DNA of 15,761 bases from assembly GCA_031290375.1 (NCBI GenBank), contig JAITNR010000124.1, positions 1-15,761 of the forward strand. The letters are read 5' to 3'. How positions within the stretch are numbered: the first letter of the stretch is position 1; each line of letters starts with the position of its first letter. Of the stretch, positions 7,607-14,551 are shown piece by piece. Source of the DNA: Prevotellaceae bacterium (GTDB lineage Bacteria > Bacteroidota > Bacteroidia > Bacteroidales > Paludibacteraceae). The position numbers and the translations under genes are program-made. The notes beneath the pieces are model-generated. The model was given only the letters and a program-made list of their open reading frames with translations. It was not told the DNA's origin and made no database searches.

Positions 7607-8710
7607 TTAGCGCAAGCCAAACCATCTATCCCACAGATACAGATACTTTTCTTTGTTTTTTTTGCTAAAATTATCCAATTTAAAGGTGGCATAAAGGCTT
7701 TGTTGTTGAAAGAGCTGTTTTTCAACGAAATGAAATGAATAGACAAACTTTATATTTACGATGTTCGATTTAAAAAAGTGTAATATCAAATCAAGTTTGT
7801 TATATTCGGTAGAACGGTAGAGTGGCTCTCCCCAATAGAGATCATTGCCGTGCTGTGCGTAAAAAGTTTGCTGTCCCTTGCCTCTGTAATACGAATTGTT
7901 TAGTTCCAAACCGCGATATTCGACTTTCGTTTCCCAAAGCAAGCCTTGAGGTGTGTGCCAACCGCCTGCTCCGCGTTCTCTGTCCAAGCCTGCTGACCAG
8001 CCAAGATTGGTTTCGAGTTGGTTTAAGCCTGTTATTTTGGCTAAATCAATACCTAACTGAGTTAAAATCAGTCCATTGTCAATTACTGGATCGTGGTTTG
8101 GCGACATTCGGCTTGCATAGTGAAACATATAGCCAAAATGCTGAACATAAAGCATTTTGTAGTTATATCGTCCAGACCAGCCCATAAAAAAGGCTTCGTG
8201 TCGAGTAGGGGACTGCCTGCCCGTCCAGTCAAGCCATACGTTGAGGTAATTTTTCCGATGTGCAAACTCCCAAAAAACACCATTAACTGTTGGGCGATAG
8301 TTATTTATCGAGTCCTGAAAAAACATTTTGGGATACTTGTCCAAACGCTCTTTTCGCGGAAACGCACCTGCACTAAAACGGAAATATTTACCTGAATATT
8401 CGTAATAGGCGATTATACTGGTAAAATCGACAATTTTATTACTGCCCCATTCGTGCATTATATCCAAGCCCGCAAGGATTTTGTGTTTTTTGCCGAAACC
8501 CACTCCAATTTGCGGTGCAATATGCGTACCAGCCATCGTTTGTGAAGATTTTAGCAATGAACCTGAAAACTCGTTGTTATCGAAAAAGTTATTCAATTCC
8601 GCTTTGTACAATAATTTTTGTGGGAAAATGGAATTAGATACAGTTAAGAAAATTATTATATAAAACAGCGATTTTTTATTTATTTTTTTATTAGTTTGCA
8701 AAATTAACAC
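7607..8710 (-). CDS. Putative outer-membrane beta-barrel protein, family not recognised
   Basis: About 360 residues with an N-terminal signal peptide (NKKSLFYIIIFLTVSNSIFP, then Q) followed by alternating aromatic/polar stretches typical of outer-membrane barrel strands, such as YFRFSAGAFPRKERLDKYPK, NYLNVWLDWTGRQSP and YNYKMLYVQHFGYMFHYASR. Conserved-looking loop motifs include RKERLDKYP, NHDPVIDNG and GGWHTPQGLLWE. It ends in WFGLR, not the aromatic residue usual for barrels. No enzyme motif is visible. The start is uncertain: there is no ATG. GTG at 8710 is used here, TTG at 8701 is possible, and an ATA at 8683 begins an ideal INKKS signal peptide. The GTG overlaps a promoter-like box. It stands alone, facing rpsT and divergent from the pseudouridine synthase gene. 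No terminator was found after it. Confidence 0.75.
   Translation of the reverse strand: MLILQTNKKINKKSLFYIIIFLTVSNSIFPQKLLYKAELNNFFDNNEFSGSLLKSSQTMAGTHIAPQIGVGFGKKHKILAGLDIMHEWGSNKIVDFTSIIAYYEYSGKYFRFSAGAFPRKERLDKYPKMFFQDSINNYRPTVNGVFWEFAHRKNYLNVWLDWTGRQSPTRHEAFFMGWSGRYNYKMLYVQHFGYMFHYASRMSPNHDPVIDNGLILTQLGIDLAKITGLNQLETNLGWSAGLDRERGAGGWHTPQGLLWETKVEYRGLELNNSYYRGKGQQTFYAQHGNDLYWGEPLYRSTEYNKLDLILHFFKSNIVNIKFVYSFHFVEKQLFQQQSLYATFKLDNFSKKNKEKYLYLWDRWFGLR
8699..8706 (-). promoter_or_regulatory. Possible -7 promoter element for the barrel gene
   Basis: The minus strand reads TAATTTTG at 8706-8699, matching TAnnTTTG, but I find no TTG at the expected distance upstream. If real, transcription starts near 8692, inside the longest reading frame, which would favour a start codon downstream of the GTG. 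Confidence 0.35.
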
Positions 8711-8833
8711 AATTTTTATAATTTACATGTTTATAATTCCGTTTTATTCAATTTAATGAGTTATTTAAAAGGCATTTTCAACCCTCAATTCTCAGTTTGC
8801 AATTGCAACGGGCAAAATTACTACAATTTTTTA

Positions 8834-8841
8834 TAACTTTG
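8834..8841 (+). promoter_or_regulatory. -7 promoter element for the rlu-mnmD-trpS-ispE run
   Basis: TAACTTTG in the context TATAACTTTGC matches the Bacteroidota -7 element exactly. A TTG at the standard -33 spacing is missing. The predicted transcript would start near 8848, with a leader of about 53 nt before the ATG at 8901. No similar box was seen in the later gaps of this gene run. Confidence 0.5.
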
Positions 8842-8900
8842 CACTTTCTTCTTTGTAATTGCCATACCTGAAATTATAATTCGTAACTAAATATAAATCA

Positions 8901-9791
8901 ATGAGAAAAAAAACTTTGCCACAACGAAAATTCTATACAAAAGATTTTTTTGTGAAAGAGAAAAAAATTTTACTCGATTTTTTGCTCGAAGTTTATAAGG
9001 AAAAAAGTCGCAGTGAGGTTAAATCGTATCTTGCACACAGGCAGATTTCGGTTAATGGTAAATGCGTAAATGCCTTTGATTTTCATCTGCAAAAGGGTGA
9101 TAATGTGAGATTTTCCTCTACAGGAGAAGAAAAACCCAACCCCAATCACAAATGCAGGATAGTGTTTGAAGACGATGACATAATTGTAATTGAAAAAAAG
9201 AATGGCGTTTTGTCAATGAGCAACGGCACAGATGGCATTACTACAGCATACTCGCTTATGATGGAGCACGTCAGGAGGCGAAACAGGGATAATCGTGTAT
9301 TTATCGTGCATCGCCTTGACAGAGATACTTCGGGACTGATGTTGCTTGCCAAAAATCAGCAGTCGCAGGAAATTTTACAGAGTAACTGGAACGAAAATAT
9401 CATTTCTCGTAAGTATATAGCTGTTGTAGAGGGCGGTTTCACGGAAAAGGGAGGTCAGATTGTAAGTTGGCTTACGGAAAGCCCCAAAACACTCAAAATG
9501 CACTCTTCGCCTGTTGATAACGGCGGTAAGAAGGCTATTACCAACTACATGGTTTTGAAAAGCGGTGAAAAATACTCACTCTTGGAACTGGAACTTGAAA
9601 CGGGCAGAAAAAATCAGATACGTGTGCAGTTAGCTTCTGTAAATCATGCAGTTGCAGGAGATAAAAAATACGGGGCAACCGCCAACCCTCTGAAACGTAT
9701 CTGCCTGCACGCCAAAACGTTGGAGTTTTTTCATCCGAGAAACAAAAAAAAAATGAGTTTTGACAGTGGAATTCCCAGAGAATTTTTGTAA
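8901..9791 (+). CDS. RluA-family RNA pseudouridine synthase
   Basis: A 296-residue enzyme converting uridine to pseudouridine in rRNA or tRNA. Residues about 20-72 look like an S4 RNA-binding domain (SRSEVKSYLAHRQISVNGK). The catalytic domain begins near residue 86 with the typical IVFEDDDIIVIEKKNGVLS. The active-site motif HRLDRDTSG is at 137-145, with D140 the catalytic aspartate. ETGRKNQIRVQLA and AGDKKYGA follow, then LHAKTLEFFHP. The domain order and length fit the RluD/RluC-like branch, but the exact uridine modified cannot be told from sequence alone. ATG at 8901 has a weak A-rich leader, as is usual in this phylum. It is first in a plus-strand run, and mnmD starts 7 bp after its stop, suggesting cotranscription. 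Confidence 0.92.
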   Translation: MRKKTLPQRKFYTKDFFVKEKKILLDFLLEVYKEKSRSEVKSYLAHRQISVNGKCVNAFDFHLQKGDNVRFSSTGEEKPNPNHKCRIVFEDDDIIVIEKKNGVLSMSNGTDGITTAYSLMMEHVRRRNRDNRVFIVHRLDRDTSGLMLLAKNQQSQEILQSNWNENIISRKYIAVVEGGFTEKGGQIVSWLTESPKTLKMHSSPVDNGGKKAITNYMVLKSGEKYSLLELELETGRKNQIRVQLASVNHAVAGDKKYGATANPLKRICLHAKTLEFFHPRNKKKMSFDSGIPREFL

Positions 9792-9798
9792 GTTCATA

Positions 9799-10488
9799 AT
9801 GCCTGTAATTGAAACCAAAGACGGTTCAAACACGCTATACGTGCAGGAAATAGACGAGTGCTATCATTCGACTTTCGGGGCAATACAGGAGTCGGAGCAC
9901 ATCTTTATCGGGTCAGGGTTGAATTTTTGCACAAAAAATAACATTTCAGTACTGGAAATAGGTTTTGGTACAGGGCTAAATGCTTTTTTAACGATGATTG
10001 AAACCGAAAAGTCGAATAAAATTATTGATTATCAAACTATTGAACTTTATCCGATTACAACAAGTCAGGCAAAGGAACTGAATTACTGCGATTTTCTTGG
10101 CAACAAAGCCCTTTTTGCTGAGTTACATTCTTGCGAATGGAATAAAAGACTGAAAATCAATGATTGCTTTTATTTCACAAAGATAAAATCTGATTTTTCT
10201 GTTATTGAAAAAATTCCTAACTTTGATGTCTGTTTTTTCGATGCCTTTTCGCCCGAAAAACAGTATGAAATGTGGACGGAAAATCGTTTTGAACTGCTTT
10301 TTGAGCATGCCGACAACGGTGCGGTGCTCACAACCTACTGTGCCAAAGGGCAGGTCAGGAGAAATATGCAGCAGGCGGGCTTTATTGTTGAGCGCTTGTC
10401 TGGTCCCGTTGGAGGCAAAAGGGAAATTTTAAGGGCAACGAAAACACTTAACAGGCACAAGAACCAGGACAATATGAGTTGTGTCTAA
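9799..10488 (+). CDS. mnmD: tRNA 5-methylaminomethyl-2-thiouridine methyltransferase (MnmD)
   Basis: A 229-residue stand-alone methyltransferase, equivalent to the N-terminal half of enterobacterial MnmC. It transfers a methyl group from SAM in the last step of mnm5s2U synthesis at wobble position 34 of certain tRNAs, which include tRNA-Glu. The SAM-binding motif is LEIGFGTGLN (52-61). The family motif is DAFSPEKQYEMW (148-159), and GPVGGKREI lies at 202-210. ATG at 9799 is preferred over the in-frame ATG at 9760, because that one overlaps the preceding gene and adds 13 residues before the typical start MPVIETKDGSNTLY. The FAD-oxidase half of MnmC is absent here, as in other Bacteroidota. Its tRNA substrates include the product of the tRNA-Glu gene 2.7 kb upstream. 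Confidence 0.93.
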   Translation: MPVIETKDGSNTLYVQEIDECYHSTFGAIQESEHIFIGSGLNFCTKNNISVLEIGFGTGLNAFLTMIETEKSNKIIDYQTIELYPITTSQAKELNYCDFLGNKALFAELHSCEWNKRLKINDCFYFTKIKSDFSVIEKIPNFDVCFFDAFSPEKQYEMWTENRFELLFEHADNGAVLTTYCAKGQVRRNMQQAGFIVERLSGPVGGKREILRATKTLNRHKNQDNMSCV

Positions 10489-10530
10489 TATAATTGGTGC
10501 TTGATTATAATAATCTTAAAAAAAATATAA

Positions 10531-11526
10531 ATGAAAAAAACGGTATTAAGCGGCATTCGTCCGACAGGAAACTTGCATTTGGGCAACTATTATGGTGCTT
10601 TGGTGAATTTTGTAAAGATGCAGAACGAGCATAATTGTTTTTTCTTTATTGCCGATTGGCACTCGCTTACAACGCATCCAGACCCTAAAATGCTGCATAC
10701 CAATGTGAAAAACGTTCTTTCGGAATATCTTGCTTGCGGGTTAGACCCGGAAAAATCAACTATTTACGTTCAGTCTGATGTGCCTGAGATCGCTGAATTA
10801 TACCTGCTTCTCAACATGCAGGCGTATCTTGGCGAGTTGGAGAAAACGGTGTCGTTTAAGGACAAGGCACGCAAAAATCCGAACAACGTTAATGCAGGCT
10901 TACTCACTTATCCCGTGCTTATGGCAACTGATATTTTGATACATAATGCTGATTATGTGCCTGTTGGCAAAGATCAGGAACAACATTTGGAGATGACTCG
11001 AAATTATGCACAGCGCTTTAACAGTAAGTACGCTGTTGATTTTTTTACTTTGCCAACGCCCTTTATTTTGGGGCAAAATCTGATTAAAATACCCGGACTT
11101 GACGGTTCGGGCAAAATGGGCAAATCTGAAGGAAATGCCATCTATCTTGTTGATGAGCCTAAAGTTATCGAAAAAAAGGTGAAATCTGCATTAACTGACA
11201 ACGGACCCGAAGGACAAAATCTGCCGAAGCCTGATTACATTGAAAATCTTTTTACCATTCTAAAAGTTGTTTCTGAACAGCAAACAGTTGATTATTACGA
11301 AGATTTGTGGGGTAGGGGAGAGCAACGCTGGTATGGCAGTCTTAAAAAGCAGTTGGCGGAAGATATTATAAAGGTTACCTCACCGATACGTGAAAAAATT
11401 AACGACATCAAAGGCAATAACGAATTTTTGCAGAAAGTTACGGCACAAGGGGCAGAAAAAGCACGCGAAAGTGCCGCTAAAACCCTTAAAGAAGTCCGAC
11501 AAATAATGGGCTTTAAAAAGTTTTGA
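10531..11526 (+). CDS. trpS: Tryptophanyl-tRNA synthetase
   Basis: A 331-residue class I aminoacyl-tRNA synthetase that charges tRNA-Trp using ATP. The HIGH-type motif is in GIRPTGNLHLGNYYGA (8-23), and the KMSKS-type loop is KMGKS (195-199) in DGSGKMGKSEGN. GKDQEQHLEMTR is the characteristic TrpRS segment following the tryptophan-binding region. The length fits bacterial TrpRS. The second residue of SKS in the loop is glycine-shifted (KMGKS), a mild variant that leaves both lysines in place. The gene is 42 bp after mnmD with no recognisable promoter in the gap, so it probably belongs to the same transcript. The ATG follows an A-rich stretch instead of a Shine-Dalgarno sequence. The C-terminus is complete. 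Confidence 0.96.
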   Translation: MKKTVLSGIRPTGNLHLGNYYGALVNFVKMQNEHNCFFFIADWHSLTTHPDPKMLHTNVKNVLSEYLACGLDPEKSTIYVQSDVPEIAELYLLLNMQAYLGELEKTVSFKDKARKNPNNVNAGLLTYPVLMATDILIHNADYVPVGKDQEQHLEMTRNYAQRFNSKYAVDFFTLPTPFILGQNLIKIPGLDGSGKMGKSEGNAIYLVDEPKVIEKKVKSALTDNGPEGQNLPKPDYIENLFTILKVVSEQQTVDYYEDLWGRGEQRWYGSLKKQLAEDIIKVTSPIREKINDIKGNNEFLQKVTAQGAEKARESAAKTLKEVRQIMGFKKF

Positions 11527-11603
11527 GAAAAAGAAAATTTGTAATTTTTAATTGTAATCCCAAACTGCAATTCGTAATACTGCCGTAACGTAATCTAAAA
11601 AAA

Positions 11604-12404
11604 ATGGTTTCTTTTCCAAACGCAAAAATAAATATTGGTCTTAACATAATACAAAGACGTTCAGATGGTTATCATAATATTGAAACTGTATTTTATCCTG
11701 TTGAAGCACTTTATGATGTGCTTGAAATGGTTGAGGCAAAAAGCACTAACTTGACCACTTATGGATTGGAAATGGGAGGAAATACCGAGAATAATCTGAT
11801 AATCAAAGCATTACGTTTATTGCAAAAAACGCATAAATTGCCTGAACTTGATATTTATCTCAAAAAAAATATTCCAATGGGTGCAGGACTTGGCGGTGGT
11901 TCAGCTGACGGCTCTTTTGCACTTAAAATGATTAATGAATTGTTTTGTTTGCACTTAACTTACAAAGAATTGGAGCAATATGCTTCTCAACTTGGGGCAG
12001 ACTGTGCTTTTTTTATCAATAACAAGCCCGTTTTTGCTGAAGGAAAGGGCGATGTTTTTTCAAATATAACTCTCTCATTACAAGGCAAATACATATACAT
12101 AGTAAAGCCTGACGTTAGCGTTTCTACCGCTGATGCCTACAAGGATACAATCCTCAAAAAATGGGATTTGCCCCTGCAAGAAGCGATAAAAAAGCCATTG
12201 GAAGAGTGGAAATACTTTATATTCAACGACTTTGAGGATACGGTTTTTAATCAATATCCTCAAATATCTCAAGTCAAGCAAAAAATGTACGACTTTGGGG
12301 CGGTCTATGCTTCTATGTCCGGTTCAGGCTCGGCTGTGTATGGGATTTTCAATCAATTACAGGCAATGCCCGACGAAGTACTCGGATTTGTACAATTCCA
12401 TTAA
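11604..12404 (+). CDS. ispE: 4-diphosphocytidyl-2-C-methyl-D-erythritol kinase
   Basis: A 266-residue GHMP kinase that phosphorylates CDP-methylerythritol with ATP in the MEP route to isoprenoid precursors. The start FPNAKINIGLNI carries the substrate-site K8. The ATP-binding glycine-rich motif is PMGAGLGGGSADG (91-103). D133 in LGADCAFFI is the catalytic base by analogy with the E. coli enzyme. The third GHMP motif is SMSGSGSAVYG near residue 235. The protein is slightly shorter than proteobacterial IspE, with a short C-terminus. It lies 77 bp after trpS on the same strand. No promoter box was found in that gap and no clear terminator follows it. The gene implies that the organism uses the MEP pathway. 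Confidence 0.95.
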   Translation: MVSFPNAKINIGLNIIQRRSDGYHNIETVFYPVEALYDVLEMVEAKSTNLTTYGLEMGGNTENNLIIKALRLLQKTHKLPELDIYLKKNIPMGAGLGGGSADGSFALKMINELFCLHLTYKELEQYASQLGADCAFFINNKPVFAEGKGDVFSNITLSLQGKYIYIVKPDVSVSTADAYKDTILKKWDLPLQEAIKKPLEEWKYFIFNDFEDTVFNQYPQISQVKQKMYDFGAVYASMSGSGSAVYGIFNQLQAMPDEVLGFVQFH

Positions 12405-12525
12405 CTTGCTGATTTCCTTTTCTCGCCGATAATTTTTGTACTCACAAGCCTATTTATTTCGTGCCATAAGGGATTGGGTTGGCAAAATATAATATGATTA
12501 TCCGTATAACGTCCTAATAGCCTTC
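12405..12525. other. Spacer after ispE, nothing recognised
   Basis: First part of the roughly 400-bp gap between ispE and the convergent CsgG/LRR gene. It contains no long open frame, no clear hairpin terminator for ispE and no promoter match that I could support. The remainder of the gap is occupied by a palindromic repeat and two hairpins. Confidence 0.5.
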
Positions 12526-12602
12526 GTCATTGCGGGCGACCTGCAATTCCCTGTTTTTAGGGATTTATTTAGAGGGGGATTGCGGGTCAAGCCCGCAATG
12601 AC
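12526..12602. repeat. Nested palindromic intergenic repeat element
   Basis: A 77-bp element bounded by perfect 12-bp inverted repeats, GTCATTGCGGGC (12526-12537) and GCCCGCAATGAC (12591-12602). Just inside, GACCTGCAATTCCC pairs imperfectly with GGGGGATTGCGGGTC, and an inner CCCT/AGGG hairpin caps it. The right half alone can also form ATTGCGGG/CCCGCAAT (12579-12586 and 12592-12599) around TCAAG. It is GC-rich against an AT-rich background. The shape resembles small dispersed palindromic elements known from many bacterial intergenic regions. Only one copy is in this window, so dispersal is inferred. Confidence 0.7.
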
Positions 12603-12640
12603 TACACTTTTGTTGCTTTAGGTCGTAATGCCGGACAGTC

Positions 12641-12677
12641 ATAAATAAAAACAGCGATAAGTTGATTTTATCGCTGT
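12641..12677 (-). terminator. Probable terminator of the CsgG/LRR operon
   Basis: A perfect 10-bp inverted repeat, ACAGCGATAA (12651-12660) and TTATCGCTGT (12668-12677), has a 7-nt loop. Read on the minus strand the hairpin is followed directly by TTTTTATTTAT, a good U-tract, so it should stop transcription arriving from the gene ending at 12804. On the plus strand the tail is weak. Confidence 0.75.
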
Positions 12678-12746
12678 GTGATTGATATTTTTGCATGACA
12701 AATACTGATGGGATGTAACTTTTTCATTACTAAGAGCGTCTGTGAG

Positions 12747-12787
12747 TTCAATCAGAAAATGCAAACAAGTTGCATTTTCTAATTGAA
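12747..12787. repeat. Long near-perfect hairpin just downstream of the CsgG/LRR gene
   Basis: AGAAAATGCAA (12754-12764) and TTGCATTTTCT (12770-12780) form a perfect 11-bp stem around ACAAG. After one mismatch the pairing continues with TTCAAT and ATTGAA, giving about 17 paired bases. It begins 17 bp after the stop codon of the minus-strand gene. It lacks a U-tract, so it looks more like a 3'-end stabilising or protein-binding structure than a terminator. Confidence 0.6.
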
Positions 12788-12803
12788 TCTTCAGATATTG
12801 AAA

Positions 12804-14531
12804 CTACTTATAAGGTAAAATGGTTTTAAATTTGTCCCAATTGTTTCCTTTTTGATATTTGGTTGCACAAAAGCCCTGTACGTACAAAACACACCTTTCA
12901 TAGTATTCGTCTTCATGCTTGCCTCCTCCAAATAGTTCATCAATTTTAGGCGGATTAATACTTAATACTGTAAGCGAATGTACATTTTTATCATTTTCAA
13001 AACATTTTTTGCCGATGCTTACTACATTTTCCCCTGCAATAAAAACAGAATACAAGGTCTCGCAGTCCTCAAAAGCACTCTCTCCAATATTGGTTACACT
13101 TGCGGGAATAATAATTTCACGCAAAAGTTTACAATTATTGAAGGCATCGTTTGGGATATATGTCAAATTTTCAGAAAATCTGATTTCGGTTACGCTTGTA
13201 ACATCTTGAAAAGCTGAAGTCCCAATTTTAACTACATTATCAGGAATATACAAAGATGTTATGGCACTGCAAGCTTTAAAAGCATCTTCACCGATTGTTG
13301 TAACATTACTCGGAATCACAATTCCTGACAACGATTTGCATTTATAAAACATTTTGTTGCTTATTGACGTTAGCGATTCAGGAATATTAATCAACGATAA
13401 ACTTGAGCATCCGCTAAAAGCCGCATCACCAATTTGGCTTATACCGTCAGGCAGAATGAGCATTTCTAAACTATTGCAACTTTTAAAAGCAGATTTTCCA
13501 ATTTTCGTAACGCTGCTTGGTATGTTAATATATTTCAGCGATTTACAACCATCAAATGTTTCATCTCCAATGTTGCTGACGGTTGAGTACAGATAAACAG
13601 TTTCCAAATTTGACATTTTGTTAAAACCTGCGATAGACATGATGCCTTCTTCAACAATTAATGCTTTAATTTTGGAAGACAGTATTTTTTTCCATGCTTC
13701 GTTATTTGTGCTCGTAATGGCACCGTTTCCTGATATTGCCAAAACCCCTTTGCTGAAAGTCGCTGCCAGATTTCCACCAAGATTAATTACCGTATCGGTG
13801 ATTTCTCCCTTTTTCTTTTTATCATTACTAACCACAGTTGAATTTAGATATTCGATATTTTTAATGATTTGAGCAATGATTGCGGCATTTTTCTCTTCCA
13901 AATTAACAGACAAACTCGGAGCATTTGTTTTATTTCCATAAGCAGGAGTTTCTTTTTTGGCAACTGGCTTTTCCTGTTGCTTTGGCTCTGATGTTGATTG
14001 TTTAGGTACGGATATTGAGGAAGTGCTTGACTGAACAAATTCCGTGTTTTGTTTCACATAAACAGCACGTTCTCCCAGTAATTCCAGCGCGAGAGGTTCT
14101 ACTGCATCCAACAAATCGTTTGAACTGACAATTTTAGTTTTTTGCTGGTCAACGGTTGCCGTCTGTACGTCAATAATTTTAATACTCAACATATTTCTAC
14201 CTCCCACTAAAGATACTGCCGAAAGCACTACTTTGTTAGCACCTGCCAATCTACCGAGTTCGGTTGCCTGACTGTTGTCTGCCACGTCGCTGTTTTGGAA
14301 CGCTTGTTCTCTCATAATTTTATCTATCATGGAACGCTCTACCACAGTAAATTTCCCTGTATTTACGAATGCCGAACTGATAAGTTCCTGAACGGCTAAC
14401 TTAGTACCTTCGTCTATTGTTGTGCCGGACGATGTTGGGTCGAAAACCGCTACACGCAGTTTTTCATTTTGTGCATTGGCACAGAATGTAAGGATTAAAA
14501 ATCCGATTGCTATTAAAAATGTCTGTTTCAT
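12804..14531 (-). CDS. CsgG-like N-terminal domain fused to BspA-type leucine-rich repeats
   Basis: A 575-residue secreted protein. The signal peptide (MKQTFLIAIGFLILTFCANA, cut before Q21) has no cysteine at the cleavage site, so it is probably not a lipoprotein. Residues 24-155 resemble the CsgG/LpoB-type envelope domain: KLRVAVFDP, GTKLAVQELISSAFVNTGKF, VVERSMIDKIMREQAF and LAGANKVVLSAVSLVG. A Ser/Lys/Pro-rich linker spans 160-200. Residues about 245-300 are a beta-rich entry segment. Residues about 308-520 hold nine 23-residue LRR_5 repeats of the form IPxSVTxIGxSAFxxCxSL. The end, CVLYVQGFCATKYQKGNNWDKFKTI, in pieces matches the usual BspA-repeat cap. It lies 20 bp after the LPP20-like gene, so the two are likely cotranscribed. 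The CsgG family forms or regulates envelope complexes, and BspA repeats bind proteins or surfaces. The combined role is unknown. Confidence 0.85.
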   Translation of the reverse strand: MKQTFLIAIGFLILTFCANAQNEKLRVAVFDPTSSGTTIDEGTKLAVQELISSAFVNTGKFTVVERSMIDKIMREQAFQNSDVADNSQATELGRLAGANKVVLSAVSLVGGRNMLSIKIIDVQTATVDQQKTKIVSSNDLLDAVEPLALELLGERAVYVKQNTEFVQSSTSSISVPKQSTSEPKQQEKPVAKKETPAYGNKTNAPSLSVNLEEKNAAIIAQIIKNIEYLNSTVVSNDKKKKGEITDTVINLGGNLAATFSKGVLAISGNGAITSTNNEAWKKILSSKIKALIVEEGIMSIAGFNKMSNLETVYLYSTVSNIGDETFDGCKSLKYINIPSSVTKIGKSAFKSCNSLEMLILPDGISQIGDAAFSGCSSLSLINIPESLTSISNKMFYKCKSLSGIVIPSNVTTIGEDAFKACSAITSLYIPDNVVKIGTSAFQDVTSVTEIRFSENLTYIPNDAFNNCKLLREIIIPASVTNIGESAFEDCETLYSVFIAGENVVSIGKKCFENDKNVHSLTVLSINPPKIDELFGGGKHEDEYYERCVLYVQGFCATKYQKGNNWDKFKTILPYK

Positions 14532-14551
14532 TTTTTGTTTAAATTAAAAGT

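Noticed and set aside
7481..7738. 85-codon plus-strand frame after rpsT
   Set aside because: It overlaps the C-terminal coding part of the barrel gene, follows a strong terminator and shows no promoter.
9760..9798. Upstream ATG start for mnmD
   Set aside because: It overlaps the preceding gene by 32 bp and adds residues before the conserved family N-terminus; ATG 9799 fits better.
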